This document shows positions 57,374 to 64,000 of a stretch of DNA of 64,000 nt, piece after piece; positions within the stretch are counted from its first letter, which is position 1; the number at the start of each line of letters is the position of its first letter. The stretch comes from UBA2199 sp964628035 (lineage in GTDB: Bacteria > Acidobacteriota > Aminicenantia > UBA2199). A model generated the notes under the pieces. The model was not told the DNA's origin and searched no databases. It saw only the letters and a program-made list of their open reading frames with translations. The translations under genes were made by a program, and so were the position numbers. The stretch is taken from NCBI GenBank assembly GCA_964628035.1, contig CAZVPI010000003.1, positions 62,001 through 126,000 of the forward strand, read 5' to 3'.

Positions 57374-58563
57374 GCGATTTCCTTTTTCCTATAGTCGATT
57401 TTCTTGGCGCGCTCGTTGGCCAGGGCGCGCAGTTGGCTGAAGCGGAGGACCCGGCTGCCGCCGCGCGCGTCGTCGAGCTGCACCAGGCGCTCGGCGCAGC
57501 AGATGCAGGGGTCGATGGCGGCGAAGATCAGCGGGATGTCGGCGATGAAGCCGTTCTTGAGCATGGCGATCGTCGCCGGGTAGTTGGCCAGCGTCGGGGC
57601 GCGCACCTTCAGGCGCTCGGGCTTGTCCGAGCCGTTGCTCTTGATGTAGTGGACGTTTTCCCCTCTGGGCGCCTCGTAGCGCGAGTAGACCTCGTTGGCC
57701 TTGACCTTGCGCGGCGCCTTGACCTTGAACGGCCCCTCGGGCAGGTTCTTCAACAGGTGCTCGATCATGTTGTACGACTGGATGAGCTCCTTGATGCGCA
57801 CCACGGCGCGGCCCAGCACGTCGCAGGAGTCGGCGGTGGCCACCTCGAAGGGGATCTCGTCGTAGACGGCGTAGGGGTCGTCCTTGCGCACGTCGCTGGC
57901 GATGCCCGAGGCGCGCAGCGTGGGGCCGACGGCGCACAGGTCGATGGCCTGCTGGCGGGGCAGCATGCCGACGCCGGCCAGCCGCCCGACGAAGGTGGGC
58001 TCGCTGGCGGCCAGGTTCAGGTAGTAGTCGGTGCGCTTCTTCAGCAGCCCCAGCGAGTCGAGGATCTTCTTCTTCTGCAGCTCGTCGATGTCGCGGCGCA
58101 CGCCGCCGAAGGTGTTCATGGCATAGTGCACGCGGTTGCCGGAGATCCACTCCAGGATGTCCAGGACCACCTCGCGGTCGCGCCAGGTGTACATGAAGAA
58201 CGACTCGAAGCCCGCTTCCTGGCCGGCGACGCCCAGCCAGAGCAGGTGGCTGTGGATGCGCTCCAGCTCGGCGATCAGCGTGCGGATGTAGAGGCCGCGC
58301 CGGGCGGGCACCAGCTCCATCAGCTGCTCGACCCCCTGGGTGAAGCAGGTGGTGTGCGAGTGCGAGCAGATGCCGCAGATGCGCTCGGTCAGATAGATGT
58401 TCTGGATGAAGCTGCGCTCCTCGGCCAGCTTTTCGATGCCGCGGTGGCTGTAGCCGAGCTTGAGGTCGGCGTCGCGGATCACCTCGCCGTCCAGGGTCAT
58501 GCGCAGGCTCACGGCTTCATGCAGGGCCGGGTGCTGCGGGCCCAGGGAAACCTTGTATTCCAT
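57361..58563 (-). CDS. [NiFe]-hydrogenase large catalytic subunit (NuoD/HyfG-like)
   Basis: The 400-aa protein has both Ni-binding motifs, ERICGIC (Cys63, Cys66) near the N-terminus and DPCICC (Cys353, Cys356) near the C-terminus. Complex I NuoD lacks these Cys, so this is a catalytic hydrogenase of group 4. A 41-residue tail follows DPCICCAER; it should be cut off by the HycI-type protease at the operon end. The 30-kDa (NuoC-like) part is a separate gene directly upstream, sharing one base. Confidence 0.95.
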   Translation of the reverse strand: MEYKVSLGPQHPALHEAVSLRMTLDGEVIRDADLKLGYSHRGIEKLAEERSFIQNIYLTERICGICSHSHTTCFTQGVEQLMELVPARRGLYIRTLIAELERIHSHLLWLGVAGQEAGFESFFMYTWRDREVVLDILEWISGNRVHYAMNTFGGVRRDIDELQKKKILDSLGLLKKRTDYYLNLAASEPTFVGRLAGVGMLPRQQAIDLCAVGPTLRASGIASDVRKDDPYAVYDEIPFEVATADSCDVLGRAVVRIKELIQSYNMIEHLLKNLPEGPFKVKAPRKVKANEVYSRYEAPRGENVHYIKSNGSDKPERLKVRAPTLANYPATIAMLKNGFIADIPLIFAAIDPCICCAERLVQLDDARGGSRVLRFSQLRALANERAKKIDYRKKEIAWPF

Positions 58564-59033
58564 TATTTACCTCCGGGGATGATCTCGGCCGGGCGCTCGA
58601 ACGTCCAGTCCTTGCGCAGGGGATACTGGTCTGCGGGCCAGTCGTCGCACAGCAGCAGGCGGCGGCCGTCGGGGATGTTCTCCACCACCAGGCCGAACAT
58701 GTCCTGCAGCTCGCGCTCGTAGAGGATGGCCCCGGGGATGACGGCGCAGACGCTGGGAATGCGCGGTTCCGCGCGCGGGGTGAGGATGCGCACGTTGACC
58801 GACGTGTCGGCGTTGGACAGGTGGTAGATCACCTCGAAGCTCTCCCCCAGGTCGACGCCGCTGATGGTGCCCAGGTGGGCGAAGGCGAACGCCTCCTTCA
58901 GGTAGGCGAGCAGGGGCAGAAGCTGCTGGCGCGGCACCTTGAGCTGGATGCGCCGCGGCGCCGTCAGCGCCGCCTCCTGGACCTTGTCCCTGGCGTCGGC
59001 CTTGATTTTTTCGAGTATGGCTTCAGGGTTCAT
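58563..59033 (-). CDS. Hydrogenase 30-kDa subunit (NuoC-like)
   Basis: The 156-aa protein shows the NuoC signature ILYERELQDMFGLVVENIPDGRRLLLCDDWPADQYPLRKDW. It packs against the large subunit. In E. coli HyfG/HycE the two are fused; here they are separate as in Ech hydrogenases. Confidence 0.93.
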   Translation of the reverse strand: MNPEAILEKIKADARDKVQEAALTAPRRIQLKVPRQQLLPLLAYLKEAFAFAHLGTISGVDLGESFEVIYHLSNADTSVNVRILTPRAEPRIPSVCAVIPGAILYERELQDMFGLVVENIPDGRRLLLCDDWPADQYPLRKDWTFERPAEIIPGGK

Positions 59034-59040
59034 CGTGACC

Positions 59041-59466
59041 TCACTTGACCGAGTTGAGAAGCTTGACCACGGCGTCGATCAGGGCGGCGGGGCGGAAGGG
59101 GCAGCCGGGCACGTAGGCGTTCACCGGCAGCAGCTGGTCGATGCCGACCAGGGTGTGGTAGGAGCCGCGGTAGACGCAGCCGGCCATGGCGCAGGCGCCG
59201 GCCGCCACCACGAACTTGGGCTCGGGGACCTGCTCGTAGATGCGCAGCACGCGGTCGCGGTTCTGCAGGGTGATGGCGCCGGTGCAGATCATGACGTCGG
59301 CGTGGCGCGGCGTCCCCTTCAGCTGCACGCCGAAGCGCTCGAGGTCGAAACGCGGCATGAGCGCGGCCAGGATCTCGATGTCGCAGCCGTTGCAGCCGCC
59401 GCCGGCGTTGAGATGCAATACCCACGGGGACTTGACCCGTGACCAGTGGACCAGTCGTTCGATCAT
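59041..59466 (-). CDS. [NiFe]-hydrogenase small subunit (NuoB/HyfI-like)
   Basis: The 141-aa protein carries the ligands of one [4Fe-4S] cluster next to the Ni site: GGGCNGCDIE (Cys25, Cys28), GACAMAGCVYRGSY and VPGCPFRP. The CNGCDIE form is typical of hydrogenases, where complex I has adjacent Cys. It gives the electron entry or exit at the active site. Confidence 0.95.
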   Translation of the reverse strand: MIERLVHWSRVKSPWVLHLNAGGGCNGCDIEILAALMPRFDLERFGVQLKGTPRHADVMICTGAITLQNRDRVLRIYEQVPEPKFVVAAGACAMAGCVYRGSYHTLVGIDQLLPVNAYVPGCPFRPAALIDAVVKLLNSVK

Positions 59467-59467
59467 G

Positions 59468-59803
59468 TTAATCCCTCGTGACCAGGGCGGCGATGGAGAG
59501 GAAGATCATGCCCAGGTAGAAGATTCCGAAATAGGCGACGGGGCCGGAGGGCAGGGTGGCCACCACCAGCGCCGCCACGTGCATCATGGTGAAGAACAGG
59601 GCGATGAAGAAGAACAGGCGGTAGCCGAACTGCATCTTGGCGCCGGGGATGTCCTCGCCGCAGGCGTAGCTTTTCAGCTTGCCGCCCGAGGGGTTGAGCT
59701 TGGGTGCCAGGCGCCCGGCCAGGAAATACAGGATGGTGAAGACCGCCAGGAAGACCAGGAAGGCCAGCGGCGGCGACAGCAGGATCTCGGCAAGGTGTTT
59801 CAT
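59468..59803 (-). CDS. NuoA-like membrane subunit
   Basis: The 111-aa protein has three membrane helices and the NuoA pattern: a first helix, a loop with YACGEDIPGAKMQFGYRLFFFIALFF (family: YECGxxP...QRFxxxFYxxAxLFxxFD), then two more helices. The Cys of this loop is conserved. NuoA is not part of the classic Hyf, Hyc or Ech complexes, so its presence here is notable. It sits one base from the small-subunit gene. Confidence 0.85.
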   Translation of the reverse strand: MKHLAEILLSPPLAFLVFLAVFTILYFLAGRLAPKLNPSGGKLKSYACGEDIPGAKMQFGYRLFFFIALFFTMMHVAALVVATLPSGPVAYFGIFYLGMIFLSIAALVTRD

Positions 59804-59806
59804 GAG

Positions 59807-60115
59807 TTATCCTTTCAGCCGGGTCAGTTTCCTGACATCCAGGCTCTTGGTGTGGCGGTTGATGTTGATGATCAGCGCCAGCGCCGTGGCGATGACCGCC
59901 ACGTCGACGACGATGACGGTGATGACCAGGCTCTGGGCGAGCATCAGGTTGTCGCGGGCGAAGCCGCTGGCGACCAGCGCCAGGGTCACCGCCTTGGCGA
60001 TGATCTCGATGCCGATCAGCAGCTTGACCGTGTTGCGCATGGTCAGCAGGCAGTAGAGGCCTACGCCGAACAGCAGGGCCACGAAGCCCATGTTCAGGAC
60101 CCACAGGTTATTCAT
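59807..60115 (-). CDS. NuoK/MrpC-like membrane subunit
   Basis: The 102-aa protein has three helices and the NuoK/MnhC pattern, including RNTVKLLIGIEIIAKAVTLALV (conserved Glu of TM2) and VITVIVVDVAVIATALALIININR. It forms part of the proton or sodium path. ATG 60115 lies eight bases inside the end of the NuoJ-like gene; longer frames overlap that gene fully. Confidence 0.88.
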   Translation of the reverse strand: MNNLWVLNMGFVALLFGVGLYCLLTMRNTVKLLIGIEIIAKAVTLALVASGFARDNLMLAQSLVITVIVVDVAVIATALALIININRHTKSLDVRKLTRLKG

Positions 60116-60611
60116 GGCTTCCCCCTTGGGCGGCGCCGTCCCCGGGGCGGCGTTCGCGGCGGAACAGGGCCAGCACGGCCAGCACGCCGGCGGAGATGGC
60201 GCCGACCTGGCCCACCAGGTCAAAGGTGCGCTGGCTCCACAGCACCTGGCTGAAGGTGCCGCTTCCGCCGCCCTGGATGGCCGGCACCTGGCCCAGCAGC
60301 TTCCTCATGACCAGGACGTCGACGACGGCCAGCGCCAGGAAGAAGAGCGGGAAGACGATCCAGTGGCTCCGGCCCTCCCGCACCTCGCCCTCGTTGCGCG
60401 TCAGGGCGATGGCGGTGATGAACAGCACGGTGATCAGCCCGGCCACCACCGAGACCTCGAACACCCCGGCATAGACGGCGTCCAGGCGGAAGAAGACCAG
60501 CGCCAGGAAGATGCTGGCCGCGGCCAGCGCGATGGCGCTCTTGAGCAGGTCGCGCAGGAGCACGGCCAGGATCGAAAAGGCGAGCAGTCCGATCAATAGA
60601 AAAAGATGCAT
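60108..60611 (-). CDS. NuoJ/MrpA-C-terminal-like membrane subunit
   Basis: The 167-aa protein has about five helices. DLLKSAIALAAASIFLALVFFRLDAVYAGVFEVSVVAGLITVLFITAIAL matches the NuoJ/MbhD-like segment with its conserved Glu (FEV) and the helix that deforms in complex I. The last third (VGQVGAISAGVLAVLALF) is an extra helix. It starts ATG 60611, nine bases after the NuoN-like gene. Confidence 0.85.
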   Translation of the reverse strand: MHLFLLIGLLAFSILAVLLRDLLKSAIALAAASIFLALVFFRLDAVYAGVFEVSVVAGLITVLFITAIALTRNEGEVREGRSHWIVFPLFFLALAVVDVLVMRKLLGQVPAIQGGGSGTFSQVLWSQRTFDLVGQVGAISAGVLAVLALFRRERRPGDGAAQGGSHE

Positions 60612-60620
60612 GCGCGTCTC

Positions 60621-62102
60621 CTAGAATCCGATGAAGTTCAGGGCCACGCCGACGCCCTTGCCCAGCACGTCGGCGGCCGGCTCGAGCCAGGAGCGGACGA
60701 CGAAGGGGAAGGCCAGGCCGGTGACAATGCACAGCAGGGCCAGCAGCACGGTGGCCGCCGACATCCAGAACGGCGCCTCCTTGACCCCCTTCCAGGCCTC
60801 GTTCAGCTTGCCGAAGAAGGCCTGGTGCTGCAGCACCAGGTAATACCACAGGGTGACCACGCTGCCCAGCACGGCCAGCACGGCCAGCACGTGCATTTTG
60901 GCCTGCACCAGGGCGATGATGATCAGCAGCTTGCTCCAGAAGCCGTTCAGCGGCGGCACGCCGGCGATTGACAGCGAGCCGACGGCCGAGGTGGCCGCCG
61001 TCAGCGGCATGACCTTGGCCAGGCCGCCCATCTTGTCCAGGGCGCGCGTCCCGGTCTGGCGCTCGATGGCCCCGGCGTTCAAGAAGAGGAGCGACTTGAA
61101 CAGGGCGTGGTTGAAGAGGTGGAACAAGCCGCCGAGGATGCCCAGCGGCGTGCCGATGCCGAAGCCGAGGATCACGTAGCCGATCTGGCTGATGGAGGAG
61201 TAGGCCAGCATGCGCTTGACGTCGTTCTGGCCCAGGGCGGCGAGGGCGCCGACGAAGATGGAGAGGATGCCCAGCACGGTCAGCACCGTGGTCAGGGCCG
61301 GGGTCAGGCCGAAGACGCCGAGGAAGACGCGGGTCATGGCGTAGACGCCCGAGACCTTGATCAGCACGCCCGACAGCATGGCCGAGATCGGCGCCGGCGC
61401 CGAGGGGTGGGCGTCGGGCAGCCAGGAGTGGAAGGGCACCAGCGCCGCCTTCAGGCCGAAGCCGGCCAGGAAGAAGGCGCTGCAGACGCCGACCAGGTGC
61501 CGGACGTTGAGCGTGCGCAGCCCCTGGGCCGCGGCGCCGAAGCCGACGCCGCCGGTGACGGCGAAGAGGACGGCGATGGAGAGCAGCACGAAGGCCGAGG
61601 CGACGGCGGAGAGCATCAGGTACTTGAACGAGGCCTCGAGCTCGTCATGGCCGCGGCCGAAGGCCACCAGGGCGTAGGAGGCGATGGCGGCCACCTCGAG
61701 GAACACGTAGACGGTGAAGAGGTCGCCGCTCAGCACCAGGCCGTTCATGCCGGCGATCATGGCCAGCAGCAGGGCGTAGTAATGGGCCTTGGCCCCGTAG
61801 TGCTCCATGTACTGGACCGAGTAGACGGTGACGGCGAAGCTGACGAGGGAGATGGTGAAGAGCATGAACAGGCTGAAGCCGTCGAGCAGCAGGCGGATGT
61901 TCAGCGGCTCGCCGAACCAGACGGCCTGCTGCAGGACGCCGCCCCCGGCCAGCAGCGGCTTGGCGCTGAAGACGGCCAGGCCGAGCAGGAAGAGCATGGC
62001 GGCGCTGGCCAGCAGGTCGGGGAGCAGGCGGCGGGACAGCTTGCCCAGCAGGGGCAGCAGCCCGGCCAGCAGCAGCGGAACGATGATGAATAGGAATAGC
62101 AT
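60621..62102 (-). CDS. Antiporter-like ion-pumping subunit (NuoN/M, HyfF/MrpD type)
   Basis: The 493-aa protein has about 14 helices and the proton-antiporter family core: EVAAIASYALVAFGRGHDELEASFKYLMLSAVASAFVLL, HSWLPDAHPSAPAPISAMLSGVLIKVSGVYAM, and HLFNHALFKSLLFLNAGAI. The Glu of TM5, Lys of TM7 and Lys of the broken helix are present, so it should move ions. It is one of two such subunits. Confidence 0.94.
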   Translation of the reverse strand: MLFLFIIVPLLLAGLLPLLGKLSRRLLPDLLASAAMLFLLGLAVFSAKPLLAGGGVLQQAVWFGEPLNIRLLLDGFSLFMLFTISLVSFAVTVYSVQYMEHYGAKAHYYALLLAMIAGMNGLVLSGDLFTVYVFLEVAAIASYALVAFGRGHDELEASFKYLMLSAVASAFVLLSIAVLFAVTGGVGFGAAAQGLRTLNVRHLVGVCSAFFLAGFGLKAALVPFHSWLPDAHPSAPAPISAMLSGVLIKVSGVYAMTRVFLGVFGLTPALTTVLTVLGILSIFVGALAALGQNDVKRMLAYSSISQIGYVILGFGIGTPLGILGGLFHLFNHALFKSLLFLNAGAIERQTGTRALDKMGGLAKVMPLTAATSAVGSLSIAGVPPLNGFWSKLLIIIALVQAKMHVLAVLAVLGSVVTLWYYLVLQHQAFFGKLNEAWKGVKEAPFWMSAATVLLALLCIVTGLAFPFVVRSWLEPAADVLGKGVGVALNFIGF

Positions 62103-62111
62103 GGCTCCTCC

Positions 62112-63977
62112 CTAGCGCGTCAGGGCGCCCAGGGCCCAGACGATGACCGCCAGCCCGCCGACGACCCAGGCCAGGTAGTTGGCGTACAGGCCGTTGTGCG
62201 CGGCCTTGAGGACGCCGGTGGCGGCCCGGCCGACGCCGACGACGACCTTCTCGTAAAAGCCGTCGATGGGGCGGTCAATGAAGCGGAACAGGAACTTGGA
62301 CAAGACCTGCAGGAGCTTGATGCCCTGCTCGTAAAGGTCGAACACGCGCGCCTCGGCCCAGTCGTAGATCGTCCGCAGCAGCGGCAGGCGGTGGATGGGC
62401 TCGGAGGCCAGGTAAGCCTTGTTGCCCCCGCGCTTGAAGCCGTAGAGGTGCAGCCCCAGGGCCAGCAGCAGGCAGCCCATGGAGATGAGGGCGATGGGGT
62501 TGAACACGGCCAGGGCGTGGGCGGTGAAGTCGAGGTGGCCGCCGGCGGCGGCGCGCCCGGCCAGGATCGGCTGGATGAAGAGCTTCAGCGGCAGGGCGTT
62601 CCAGACTCCGAACAGGACGCACAGGGCGGCCAGGGCCAGGATGGCCAGGGTCACTGGCGGCTTGTTCTCCTTCACCGCGGCGGCCTCCAGGCTGCGCGGC
62701 CCGAAGAACACCGAGTGGCCGGCCTTGAGGAAGGAGGCGAAGGTGAGGATGGCGCCCAGCCAGGCGGCGATGGTGAAGAGGGTGTACCCGGTCTCGTAGG
62801 AGCCGTGGAAGACCATCTCCTTGGAGACGAAGCCGTTCAGCGGCCAGATGCCCGAGATGGCGGCGGCGCAGACCAGGAAGCCCAGCGCCGTCAGCGGCAT
62901 GGAGCGGGCCAGGCCGCCGAGCTTCTTGAGCTCGGTGGTGCCGGCCTGCTGCTCGACCGAGCCGGCGGCCAGGAACAGGCCGCTCTTGTACATGGCGTGG
63001 TTGATCATGTGGAAGATGCCGCCGGCGATGCCGATGGGGATGGCGGTGCCCACGCCCAGCATCATGTAGCCGACCTGGGAGACGGCGTGGAAGGAGAGGA
63101 GCTTCTTGAGGTCCTTCTGGATCAGGGCCATGAAGACGGCCAGCACGATGGTCAGGGCGCCGAGGGTCATCAGCACCAGGGCCGGCGCGCTGTTGACCTC
63201 GATGGTGAACAGGTCGAGGCAGATGCGCGACAGCATGTAGATGCCCAGCAGCTTTTCGAGGGCGGCCGGGATGAAGGCCATGACCGCGACCGGGGCGTCG
63301 ATGGCGGCGTCGGGGATCCAGGTGTGGAAGGGCATGGAGCCGGCCTTGGCCACGGCGCCGATCATCATCAGGTAGAAGCTGACCGCGGTCAGCCCCTGGG
63401 GCACGACGGAGATGTCCGAGAGGCGCAGCGTGCCGGTCTGGGACCAGAGGATGGCGATGCCCAGGATCATGGCGAAGTCGCAGAAGCCGCCGATCAGGAA
63501 GGCCTTGACGGCGGTGCGGTGCGAGGCGCGGCCGCCGAGGGTGATCAGGGCGTACAGCGTGATCAGCAGGCCCTCCCAGAAGAAGACCAGCGGCACGAAG
63601 TTGTTGGCCAGCACGGCGCCGGCGGCCATGGCCGAGGTCAGGAACAGGTAGCCGTAGTATTCGCGCAGGCGGGCATGGCCGGCCATGCGCACGGTGGAAT
63701 AGAGGACGATCAGGAAGGTGAAGCCGCTGACCGCCAGCAGGATGAACTGGCTGAATGGGTAGAGGCGCAGCTCGAAGTCGATGCCGTGGCCCAGCCAGGG
63801 CAGGGAGAACAGGGTCTCCTTCTGCCCGAAGAAGGCGACGGCGACATAGACGAACAGGGCCGCCCCGAGCAGGGAGACGGCCTCGCGCAGGCGCTTGACG
63901 CCGCCGGGCACCAGGAAGGAGAAGAGGGCCAGCAGCAGCGGCAGCAGGATCGGAATCAGCAGGTTGTTCGGGTTCAT
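62112..63977 (-). CDS. Antiporter-like ion-pumping subunit (NuoL/HyfB type)
   Basis: The 621-aa protein has about 14-16 helices, the core motifs (FFWEGLLITLYALITLGG, HTWIPDAAIDAPVAVMAFIPAALEKLLGIYML, HMINHAMYKSGLFLAAGSVEQQ) and a NuoL-like C-terminal extension ending in a last helix (NYLAWVVGGLAVIVWALGAL). The start is ATG 63977 with AAGGTGGA upstream; a GTG at 63986 is less likely. It is the first visible gene of the operon; only 23 bp of its upstream sequence are in the window, so more genes may precede it. Confidence 0.94.
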   Translation of the reverse strand: MNPNNLLIPILLPLLLALFSFLVPGGVKRLREAVSLLGAALFVYVAVAFFGQKETLFSLPWLGHGIDFELRLYPFSQFILLAVSGFTFLIVLYSTVRMAGHARLREYYGYLFLTSAMAAGAVLANNFVPLVFFWEGLLITLYALITLGGRASHRTAVKAFLIGGFCDFAMILGIAILWSQTGTLRLSDISVVPQGLTAVSFYLMMIGAVAKAGSMPFHTWIPDAAIDAPVAVMAFIPAALEKLLGIYMLSRICLDLFTIEVNSAPALVLMTLGALTIVLAVFMALIQKDLKKLLSFHAVSQVGYMMLGVGTAIPIGIAGGIFHMINHAMYKSGLFLAAGSVEQQAGTTELKKLGGLARSMPLTALGFLVCAAAISGIWPLNGFVSKEMVFHGSYETGYTLFTIAAWLGAILTFASFLKAGHSVFFGPRSLEAAAVKENKPPVTLAILALAALCVLFGVWNALPLKLFIQPILAGRAAAGGHLDFTAHALAVFNPIALISMGCLLLALGLHLYGFKRGGNKAYLASEPIHRLPLLRTIYDWAEARVFDLYEQGIKLLQVLSKFLFRFIDRPIDGFYEKVVVGVGRAATGVLKAAHNGLYANYLAWVVGGLAVIVWALGALTR

Positions 63978-64000
63978 GGGATCCACCTTAGGATTTGGCC

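Noticed and set aside
55432..63977. The operon as NADH:quinone oxidoreductase (complex I)
   Set aside because: The D-type subunit has both CxxC Ni motifs, a HycI-type protease is present, and there are no NuoE, F or G genes in the window.

Overview
The window looks like a chromosomal piece of a GC-rich, Gram-negative, probably anaerobic bacterium. LpxB, TonB-dependent receptors, beta-barrel proteins and lipoproteins show an outer membrane. Oar-like receptors with an N-terminal carboxypeptidase-regulatory-like domain, GWxTD-domain proteins and sulfatase-TPR fusions are typical of Acidobacteriota and especially Aminicenantia-like lineages. That placement is an inference from gene content; no rRNA is present to confirm it. 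Hcp, NifSU and a membrane-bound [NiFe] hydrogenase fit an anaerobic life.

Layout. 0.2-9.8 kb: a hybrid histidine kinase, a secreted papain-like protease with a small barrel protein, a PAS-GGDEF cyclase with a 98-aa partner, a Ser/Thr kinase with an FGE-like domain, and an SpoU methyltransferase. 9.9-19 kb: two pseudopilin-like genes with lpxB, then tRNA-Leu-purN-(exported protein)-recG on the minus strand, a PAP2 phosphatase and a large barrel protein. 19-23.5 kb: a conserved housekeeping operon (rplU, rpmA, obg, nadD, rsfS, an unusual sigma-54-activator-like gene, rlmH, a DksA/TraR zinc-finger gene). 23.5-31 kb: an M28 peptidase, nifU-nifS, and a TetR-ferredoxin-hcp-cupin operon with a consensus promoter and a perfect operator. 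31-36.8 kb: a sphingomyelin-synthase-like PAP2 protein, an unknown membrane protein, a lipoprotein, and cytochrome c maturation system II (ccsA, resB).

36.9-55.1 kb is an envelope cluster: two paralogous Oar-like receptors, two GWxTD proteins, a carboxypeptidase-like/TPR protein, an unknown secreted protein, an M1 metallopeptidase, a sulfatase-like/TPR lipoprotein and a TonB-family protein. Both receptor genes have near-perfect sigma-54 (-24/-12) promoters, and one also has a palindromic upstream site. The cluster may process and import (or export) peptides or proteins; this is a hypothesis.

55.4-64 kb is a minus-strand operon for an energy-converting [NiFe] hydrogenase. It has complex-I-type subunits A, B, C, D, H, I, J, K, L and N, keeps all four Ni-binding cysteines, and ends in its own HycI-type maturation protease. 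It would couple ferredoxin-linked H2 chemistry to ion pumping.

Two genome-style features stand out. Many gene boundaries carry short tracts of 7-bp periodic repeats (GTGATGA/GTGACNN/GTGAAAA/GGGAAAA types) and a linked GATGAGAAACAGCC...CGATCG element. Several genes have a -10 box only 6-9 bp before the start codon and no Shine-Dalgarno, suggesting leaderless mRNAs, whereas others have classic TTGACA-17-TATAAT promoters. No CRISPR array, insertion sequence, prophage or rRNA was seen.
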